In this document: piece by piece, positions 58,535 through 64,000 of the stretch | Layout of the letters: the number at the start of each line of letters is the position of its first letter | Position numbering within the stretch: position 1 is the stretch's first letter | From: Pseudomonas sp. dw_612 | GTDB taxonomy: Bacteria > Pseudomonadota > Gammaproteobacteria > Pseudomonadales > Pseudomonadaceae | DNA length: 64,000 nucleotides | Assembly (NCBI RefSeq): GCF_018449725.1 | Contig: NZ_JAAVVC010000003.1 | Location: forward strand, 62,001-126,000 | Direction of reading: 5' to 3' | Notes under the pieces: generated by a model | What the model was told of the DNA's origin: nothing | Seen by the model: only the letters and a program-made list of their open reading frames with translations | The model's database searches: none | Translations under genes and position numbers: made by a program

Positions 58535-59638
58535 TTACAGACGCATCGGCATGACAACGTAGGCCGAGTCGTCGTTGTCGGACTCTTGCACCAGCGCGCT
58601 GCTGTTGGAGTCGGACAGGATCAGGCGAACCTGCTCAGTGGTCATCACGCCCAACACGTCGAGCAGGTAGCTCACGTTGAAGCCGATTTCCAGATTGCCG
58701 CCGTTGTACTCAACGCCGACTTCTTCTTCCGCTTCTTCCTGCTCCGGATTGTTCGCCTGAATCTTCAACTGACCGTTGGCTAATTGCAGACGAATGCCGC
58801 GGTACTTCTCGTTGGACAGAATCGCGGTACGGCTGAAGGCTTCACGCAGGGCCTGGCGATCGCCGAGTACCAGTTTGTCGCCGCCTTTCGGCAGAACACG
58901 CTCGTAGTCCGGGAATTTGCCGTCGACCAGTTTCGAGGTGAAGGTGAACTCGCCGGTGGTCGCGCGGATGTGGTGTTGACCGAGGACGATGCTGACCAGG
59001 CCATCCGGCTCGGTCAACAGGCGCGCCAGCTCAAGGATACCCTTGCGCGGCACGATCACCTGGTGGCGATCCGGCTGACCGATATCGGCCTTCATCGAGC
59101 ACATGGCCAGACGGTGACCGTCGGTGGCCACGGCGCGGATGATGCCTTCGGACACTTCAAGCAGCATGCCGTTGAGGTAGTAACGCACGTCCTGCTGGGC
59201 CATGGCGAAGCTGGTGCGCTCGATCAAACGACGCAGTTTGCTTTGCTCCAGGCTGCAGGTCAGCGAACCCGGGCCTTCTTCAACCGTCGGGAAATCGTTG
59301 GCCGGCAGGGTCGACAGGGTGAAGCGGCTACGGCCGGCCTTCACCACGAGCTTCTGCTCATCGACCTTGATGTCGATCAGCGCGTCGTTCGGCAGGCTCT
59401 TGCAGATGTCCATCAACTTGCGCGCTGGCACAGTGATGGAACCTGGATCAGCCGGCTCTTCGAGTTGCACACGACCGACCAGCTCGACTTCGAGGTCGGT
59501 ACCGGTCAGCGACAGCTGCTGGCCTTCGACAACCAGCAGCACGTTGGAGAGCACCGGCAAGGTCTGTCGGCGCTCGACGACGCCTGCGACCAGTTGCAGG
59601 GGTTTCAACAGGGCTTCGCGTTGAATGGTGAAATGCAT
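58535..59638 (-). CDS. dnaN: DNA polymerase III beta sliding clamp
   Basis: A 367-residue clamp subunit: three repeated clamp domains, start MHFTIQREALLKPLQLVAGVVERRQTLPVLSNVLL and end DSAYVVMPMRL with the typical C-terminal peptide-binding pocket residues. It tethers polymerases to DNA. It lies 39 bp from dnaA, and recF follows after 20 bp. Confidence 0.99.
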   Translation of the reverse strand: MHFTIQREALLKPLQLVAGVVERRQTLPVLSNVLLVVEGQQLSLTGTDLEVELVGRVQLEEPADPGSITVPARKLMDICKSLPNDALIDIKVDEQKLVVKAGRSRFTLSTLPANDFPTVEEGPGSLTCSLEQSKLRRLIERTSFAMAQQDVRYYLNGMLLEVSEGIIRAVATDGHRLAMCSMKADIGQPDRHQVIVPRKGILELARLLTEPDGLVSIVLGQHHIRATTGEFTFTSKLVDGKFPDYERVLPKGGDKLVLGDRQALREAFSRTAILSNEKYRGIRLQLANGQLKIQANNPEQEEAEEEVGVEYNGGNLEIGFNVSYLLDVLGVMTTEQVRLILSDSNSSALVQESDNDDSAYVVMPMRL

Positions 59639-59677
59639 GGTCTAGTCCCTTGCCTTAATAAGCTGCGCTGGTGTTCA

Positions 59678-61198
59678 TCAAGTGGTCAGTGTACGCAGCA
59701 GGTTCTTGTAGTCCTCGCGGATGTCCGCGTCGGATTCCTTAAGTTCGTTGATCTTGCGGCAGGCGTGCAAAACAGTCGTGTGGTCGCGGCCGCCAAACAC
59801 ATCGCCGATTTCCGGCAGGCTGTGGTTAGTCAACTCTTTGGAGAGGGCCATTGCAACCTGACGCGGACGGGCGACCGAGCGTGAACGACGCTTGGACAGC
59901 AGGTCGGAGATCTTGATCTTGTAGTACTCGGCGACGGTGCGCTGAATGTTATCCACAGAGACCAGCTTGTCTTGCAGCGCCAACAAGTCTTTCAGGGATT
60001 CGCGGATCAGCTCGATGGTGATGTCGCGGCCCATGAAGTGCGAGTGGGCGATCACGCGTTTAAGCGCGCCTTCCAGCTCACGGACGTTGGAGCGAATACG
60101 CTGGGCAATGAAGAACGCCGCATCGTGGGGCAGATCGACTTTGGCCTGGTCGGCCTTTTTCATCAGAATCGCCACGCGGGTTTCCAGCTCCGGCGGCTCG
60201 ACGGCCACCGTCAGGCCCCAGCCGAAACGGGACTTGAGGCGCTCTTCGAGGCCTTCGATTTCTTTCGGGTAGCGGTCACTGGTGAGAATGACCTGCTGAC
60301 CACCTTCAAGCAGGGCGTTAAAGGTGTGGAAAAACTCTTCCTGGGAACGTTCCTTGCGGGCGAAGAACTGAATGTCATCGATCAGCAAAGCATCCACTGA
60401 ACGGTAGAAGCGCTTGAATTCGTTGATCGCGTTCAGTTGCAGCGCCTTGACCATGTCGGCCACGAAACGCTCGGAATGCAGGTACACGACCTTGGCATTG
60501 GGATTCTTCTTTAATAGATGGTTACCCACAGCATGCATCAAGTGGGTCTTACCCAAGCCAACGCCACCATAAAGGAAGAGCGGGTTGTAGCCGTGCTTCG
60601 GGTTATCCGCCACCTGCCAGGCTGCGGCCCGGGCCAACTGGTTGGACTTACCCTCGACGAAATTCTCGAAGGTAAAGGTGCGGTTCAGGTAGCTGGTGTG
60701 CTTGAGCGCGCCTTCGACCTGCACGGTGCGCTGTTCGGCGCGGACCGGGGCCTGTTGCGAACTGGCGCCGGCCATCGGGTCGAAGCTGTCGCGGGACGGC
60801 TCTTCACTGACTTCGGCAACTTTGTGTGTGGCACGTTTGGTCTGGGTGGAGGCCGGGGCAGGGGCTGGTGCGCTGACCGGTGCCTGTGCGGCTTGCGCCT
60901 GGGAGGCGGCGGCGGCCAGCGGGGCATTAGGTGCCGCGCGTGGTGCCGAACTGCGTTTGCTGCCTATTAATAAGGACAGCGCCGGCGCCATGCCGTTGCC
61001 GTGCTCATCCAGCAGTTCGAGGACGCGGCCCAGGTACTTTTCGTTGACCCAGTCGAGAACAAAACGATTCGGTGCGTAGACACGCAACTCGTCGCCTTCG
61101 GCTTCGACCTGTAGTGGACGGATCCAAGTGTTGAATTGTTGGGCAGGCAGCTCTTCGCGCAAAAGCTCCACGCACTGCTGCCAAAGTTCCACTGACAC
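59678..61198 (-). CDS. dnaA: Chromosomal replication initiator DnaA
   Basis: A 506-residue initiator. Domain I (1-90) binds helicase partners; domain II is a Pro/Ala-rich linker (about 85-165); domain III is AAA+ (Walker [17 protein letters not shown], Walker [32 protein letters not shown]); domain IV has the DnaA-box binding helix [40 protein letters not shown]. The start is a GTG giving [10 protein letters not shown] perfect DnaA box lies inside the gene at 59949. It faces away from rpmH across oriC. Confidence 0.98.
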   Translation of the reverse strand: MSVELWQQCVELLREELPAQQFNTWIRPLQVEAEGDELRVYAPNRFVLDWVNEKYLGRVLELLDEHGNGMAPALSLLIGSKRSSAPRAAPNAPLAAAASQAQAAQAPVSAPAPAPASTQTKRATHKVAEVSEEPSRDSFDPMAGASSQQAPVRAEQRTVQVEGALKHTSYLNRTFTFENFVEGKSNQLARAAAWQVADNPKHGYNPLFLYGGVGLGKTHLMHAVGNHLLKKNPNAKVVYLHSERFVADMVKALQLNAINEFKRFYRSVDALLIDDIQFFARKERSQEEFFHTFNALLEGGQQVILTSDRYPKEIEGLEERLKSRFGWGLTVAVEPPELETRVAILMKKADQAKVDLPHDAAFFIAQRIRSNVRELEGALKRVIAHSHFMGRDITIELIRESLKDLLALQDKLVSVDNIQRTVAEYYKIKISDLLSKRRSRSVARPRQVAMALSKELTNHSLPEIGDVFGGRDHTTVLHACRKINELKESDADIREDYKNLLRTLTT

Positions 61199-61660
61199 GG
61201 ATATCCCCTAAGTTGAAAGCCGGTGAGGCAAAAACAAGCGGCCATTGTAGCGGCCAGACGCCCACTTATCCACATGCAGGTTGCGCGCAGGCCATGATTT
61301 ATCAATGCGTTAACCCATAAAAAGGCGACCAGTGGTATGTGCATAAGCTCTGTGGATAACCGCCCATGAGGGCACTGGACAAGTGGGGGGCAAACTCGGT
61401 GGATAACTGGCCTGTGGATAACTAGCCATTCCACACACAGCTTATCCGACAGTGCAGCACAGGCTGACCACCGTTTTCCACTGTAGTTGTCATTCTCTGT
61501 ACAGCACGAGCTAGAAGGGCTTAAGGCAGTTATCCACAGATGATCGTGCTCCTAGCTTTTATAAGCTTTACAGAAAAGCTTTAAATAATTCCCTTCTTTA
61601 TTTCTATATCTAGCGAAGGCGAGCCAAACGAGAAAGCCCCTGGAGATCTATTTATAAGGA
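61199..61660. other. oriC: Replication origin oriC
   Basis: The dnaA-rpmH gap is the known origin position in Pseudomonas. Perfect DnaA 9-mers occur at 61266 (forward), 61351 and 61413 (reverse) and 61530 (forward), with a one-mismatch box at 61398. An AT-rich stretch (61550-61618, e.g. TTTATAAGCTTTACAGAAAAGC-like) after the last box is a good unwinding element. No gene is predicted in the gap. Confidence 0.92.
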
Positions 61661-61675
61661 AACGTTGGTTGGAAA

Positions 61676-61704
61676 TTGACCTAGAGGCTTGCTTTCTCTA
61701 GAAT
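61676..61704 (+). promoter_or_regulatory. rpmH promoter
   Basis: TTGACC, a 17-bp spacer and TAGAAT form a near-consensus sigma-70 promoter 61 bp upstream of the rpmH start. Confidence 0.85.
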
Positions 61705-61765
61705 CCCCGGTCTCTTAAAACGGGGGCCATTCCGGCCCGTTGTGGACGAACCAGGTAACACGACA

Positions 61766-61900
61766 ATGAAACGTACTTTCCAACCAAGCACTATCAAACG
61801 CGCTCGTACCCACGGTTTCCGTGCTCGCATGGCTACCAAAAACGGTCGTGCCGTCCTGTCGCGTCGTCGCGCCAAAGGTCGTGCGCGTCTGGCAGTTTGA
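61766..61900 (+). CDS. rpmH: 50S ribosomal protein L34
   Basis: A 44-residue, very basic protein: [18 protein letters not shown], then the typical [19 protein letters not shown] tail ending RLAV. It is the first gene of the rpmH-rnpA-yidD-yidC unit, driven by the promoter just upstream and next to oriC. Confidence 0.99.
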   Translation: MKRTFQPSTIKRARTHGFRARMATKNGRAVLSRRRAKGRARLAV

Positions 61901-61916
61901 TAATCCGGCACTGGAG

Positions 61917-62318
61917 GTGAGTCAGGACTTCAGTCGGGACAAGCGTTTGCTTACGCCCCGGCATTTCAAAGCAGTCTTTGACTCCCCTACCGGCAAGGTT
62001 CCGGGGAAAAACCTCCTGCTCCTTGCGCGCAACAACGATCTTGATCACCCCCGTCTCGGGCTGGTTATCGGGAAAAAGAGCGTAAAGCTCTCCGTCGAGC
62101 GCAATCGCCTCAAACGTCTGATGCGCGAATCGTTTCGCCTGAACCAGGATTCACTGGTCGGTTGGGACATAGTTATCGTCGCGCGCAAAGGTTTGGGCGA
62201 CGTAGAAAACCCCGAATTGATTCAGCATTTCGGCAAACTCTGGAAGCGTCTGGCACGCAGCACGCCGGTACCAGCAGTCAAAACCGAAACTGTAGGGGTA
62301 GACAGTACCGATGCGTAA
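61917..62318 (+). CDS. rnpA: Ribonuclease P protein component
   Basis: A 133-residue basic protein that assists the RNase P RNA in tRNA 5' maturation. It has the RNP motif [16 protein letters not shown] and the start [19 protein letters not shown]. The start is taken as the GTG giving [10 protein letters not shown], as in relatives, with GGAG immediately upstream, an unusually tight spacing. Follows rpmH after 16 bp and overlaps yidD by 8 bp. Confidence 0.94.
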   Translation: MSQDFSRDKRLLTPRHFKAVFDSPTGKVPGKNLLLLARNNDLDHPRLGLVIGKKSVKLSVERNRLKRLMRESFRLNQDSLVGWDIVIVARKGLGDVENPELIQHFGKLWKRLARSTPVPAVKTETVGVDSTDA

Positions 62319-62556
62319 ACTGGCACTCGTTCCGATCCAGTTTTATCGCTACGCCATTAGTCCCCTGATGGCCAGTCACTGTCGTTTCTACCCCAGTTGT
62401 TCCTGCTACGCGTATGAAGCCATAGAAAATCATGGCCTTCTGCGCGGTGGCTGGCTGGCCTTTCGTCGTTTAGGTCGCTGTCATCCGTGGAATCCCGGTG
62501 GTTATGACCCGGTTCCGCCTATCCCTACCTCCCGTTCTTCTTCGATGGCCGAGTAA
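62311..62556 (+). CDS. yidD: Membrane protein insertion efficiency factor YidD
   Basis: An 81-residue protein with an amphipathic N-terminal helix and three Cys-containing segments: [17 protein letters not shown] and [15 protein letters not shown], the YidD signature. It helps YidC-mediated membrane insertion. Lies between rnpA and yidC with overlapping or touching ends. Confidence 0.95.
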   Translation: MRKLALVPIQFYRYAISPLMASHCRFYPSCSCYAYEAIENHGLLRGGWLAFRRLGRCHPWNPGGYDPVPPIPTSRSSSMAE

Positions 62557-62558
62557 TC

Positions 62559-64000
62559 ATGGATATCAAACGCACGATCCTGATCGTCGCCCTGGCAATC
62601 GTGTCCTACGTTATGGTTCTTAAATGGAACCAGGACTATGGCCAGGCTGCCCTGCCGACTCAGAATGTTGCTTCCAGTACTACCGCACCGGGCCTACCGG
62701 ACACGGCGACTGGCAATAATGCTTCTGTCAGTGACGACATTCCACGCGCCGCAAGTGATACCAGCGCCACTGCACCTGCTGAAACACCAGTAGCTGTAAG
62801 CAAAGACCTCATCCAGATCAAAACGGATGTGCTCAACCTGGCTATCGATCCACAAGGTGGCGATGTTGCCCAACTGACGTTGCCGCTGTATCCACGTCGC
62901 CAAGACCATCCGGAAATTCCATTCCAGCTGTTCGATAACGGCAACGAGCGGACTTATCTGGCCCAGAGCGGTTTGATCGGCACCGACGGTCCGGACGCAA
63001 GTCCAACCGGTCGCCCGGTTTACGCCTCGGAGAAGAAGATCTACCAACTGGCTGACGGTCAGGACCAATTGGTCGTGGACCTGAAGTTCAGCAAGGACGG
63101 CGTCAACTACATCAAGCGTTTCACCGTGAAACGTGGCTTGTATGACGTAACCGTTTCCTACCTGATCGACAACGAAAGTGCCAAGCCTTGGTCGGGTGCG
63201 ATGTTCGCCCAGCTCAAGCGCGACGCCAGCTCCGATCCTTCTTCCAGCACTGCCACCGGCACCGCGACTTACCTGGGCGCAGCCCTGTGGACAAGTAACG
63301 AGCCGTACAAGAAAGTGTCGATGAAGGACATGGACAAGGCTCAGCTGAAAGAAACCGTCAACGGTGGTTGGGTTGCCTGGTTGCAACACTACTTCGTGAC
63401 CGCTTGGATTCCGGCGAAGGGCGAAAACAATGTCGTCCAGACCCGTAAAGACAGCAAAGGCAACTACATCATCGGTTACACCGCTCCGGCAGTGACCGTT
63501 GCGCCAGGTGCCAAAGGTGAAGTCAGCGCCGTCCTGTACGCTGGCCCGAAAAGCCAGGCTGTGCTGAAAGAGTTGTCCCCAGGTCTGGAATTGACCGTCG
63601 ACTACGGCATTTTGTGGTTCATTGCCCAGCCAATCTTCTGGCTGCTGCAACACATCCACGCGATTGTCGGTAACTGGGGCTGGTCGATCATCTTCCTGAC
63701 CATGCTGATCAAGGGGCTTTTCTTCCCTCTGTCGGCTGCCAGCTACAAATCCATGGCGCGCATGCGTGCAGTGGCACCGAAACTGGCCGCGCTGAAAGAG
63801 CAACATGGCGACGACCGGCAGAAAATGTCCCAAGCCATGATGGAGCTGTACAAGAAAGAGAAGATCAATCCACTGGGCGGCTGCTTGCCAATCCTGGTGC
63901 AGATGCCGGTTTTCCTTTCGCTGTACTGGGTTCTGCTGGAAAGCGTGGAAATGCGCCAAGCGCCGTTCATGTTGTGGATTACTGACCTGTCGATCAAGGA
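62559..64000 (+). CDS. yidC: Membrane protein insertase YidC (3' end outside window)
   Basis: The first 480 of about 560 residues. TM1 (MDIKRTILIVALAIVSYVMVL) is followed by an acidic Ser/Thr/Ala-rich linker, the large periplasmic P1 domain (about 80-335), then TM2 near 360 (WGWSIIFLTMLIKGLFFP with the membrane arginine region) and the cytoplasmic loop SMARMRAVAPKLAALKEQHG with NPLGGCLPILVQMPVF. It inserts and folds inner-membrane proteins with or without Sec. Cut by the window end. Confidence 0.98.
   Translation, partial: MDIKRTILIVALAIVSYVMVLKWNQDYGQAALPTQNVASSTTAPGLPDTATGNNASVSDDIPRAASDTSATAPAETPVAVSKDLIQIKTDVLNLAIDPQGGDVAQLTLPLYPRRQDHPEIPFQLFDNGNERTYLAQSGLIGTDGPDASPTGRPVYASEKKIYQLADGQDQLVVDLKFSKDGVNYIKRFTVKRGLYDVTVSYLIDNESAKPWSGAMFAQLKRDASSDPSSSTATGTATYLGAALWTSNEPYKKVSMKDMDKAQLKETVNGGWVAWLQHYFVTAWIPAKGENNVVQTRKDSKGNYIIGYTAPAVTVAPGAKGEVSAVLYAGPKSQAVLKELSPGLELTVDYGILWFIAQPIFWLLQHIHAIVGNWGWSIIFLTMLIKGLFFPLSAASYKSMARMRAVAPKLAALKEQHGDDRQKMSQAMMELYKKEKINPLGGCLPILVQMPVFLSLYWVLLESVEMRQAPFMLWITDLSIK

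Overview
The window is about 64 kb of chromosome around the replication origin of a Pseudomonas, most likely of the P. fluorescens group. The evidence is the dnaA-dnaN-recF-gyrB block facing rpmH-rnpA-yidD-yidC across an oriC-like gap, the very Pseudomonas-like proteins (KinB/AlgB, DgcP, AmpDh2, GlyQ/GlyS), the high GC content, and many short interspersed palindromes of the fluorescens-group REP type. Almost everything is chromosomal core. I see no insertion sequence, prophage, CRISPR array, rRNA or tRNA.

Left part (1-28 kb): the start of engB, two c-type cytochromes, dsbA, a nuclease-fold protein, the diguanylate cyclase dgcP, the amidase ampDh2, an EAL phosphodiesterase, and the convergent algB-kinB two-component pair. 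Then comes a small envelope operon (membrane-anchored 95-aa protein, a 54-aa DUF1328 protein, an Ivy-family protein) behind a candidate sigma-54 promoter. A 700-bp non-coding stretch rich in hairpins precedes gltP. An SpmA-SpmB fusion, a four-gene MCE lipid-transport operon (STAS-fused permease, ATPase, MCE protein, lipoprotein), a DUF5924 protein, an M16 peptidase, a Na/Pi cotransporter, TerC and a citrate transporter follow.

Middle part (28-35 kb): a choline-sulfate module with a LysR regulator divergent from betC (choline sulfatase), a choline-binding protein and a SulP transporter. Choline O-sulfate is split to choline and sulfate, and the neighbours plausibly handle capture and sulfate movement. 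aroE-hemF and qor follow.

Right part (37-64 kb): the classical origin-proximal genes tsaC, dprA, a LysM protein, def-fmt-rsmB-trkA, a TPR protein, a PilZ protein, an LpxL-type acyltransferase, tag, glyQS, gmhB and plsC. A divergent histidine kinase/response regulator pair and a decayed dinD pseudogene come next, then gyrB-recF-dnaN-dnaA, oriC and the rpmH operon with yidC running off the end.

The most notable non-genic signals are: 17 perfect DnaA 9-mers scattered from 29 kb to 60 kb outside oriC; two parS-like sites inside recF; three or more families of REP palindromes, two of whose arms provide the stop codons of adjacent genes; and a string of stable hairpins downstream of the Ivy gene that looks like an unannotated RNA. 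No clearly new multi-gene system is evident. The best leads are the structured RNA, the histidine kinase that seems to have lost its CHASE2 sensor domain, and the sigma-54-type promoter of the small envelope operon.
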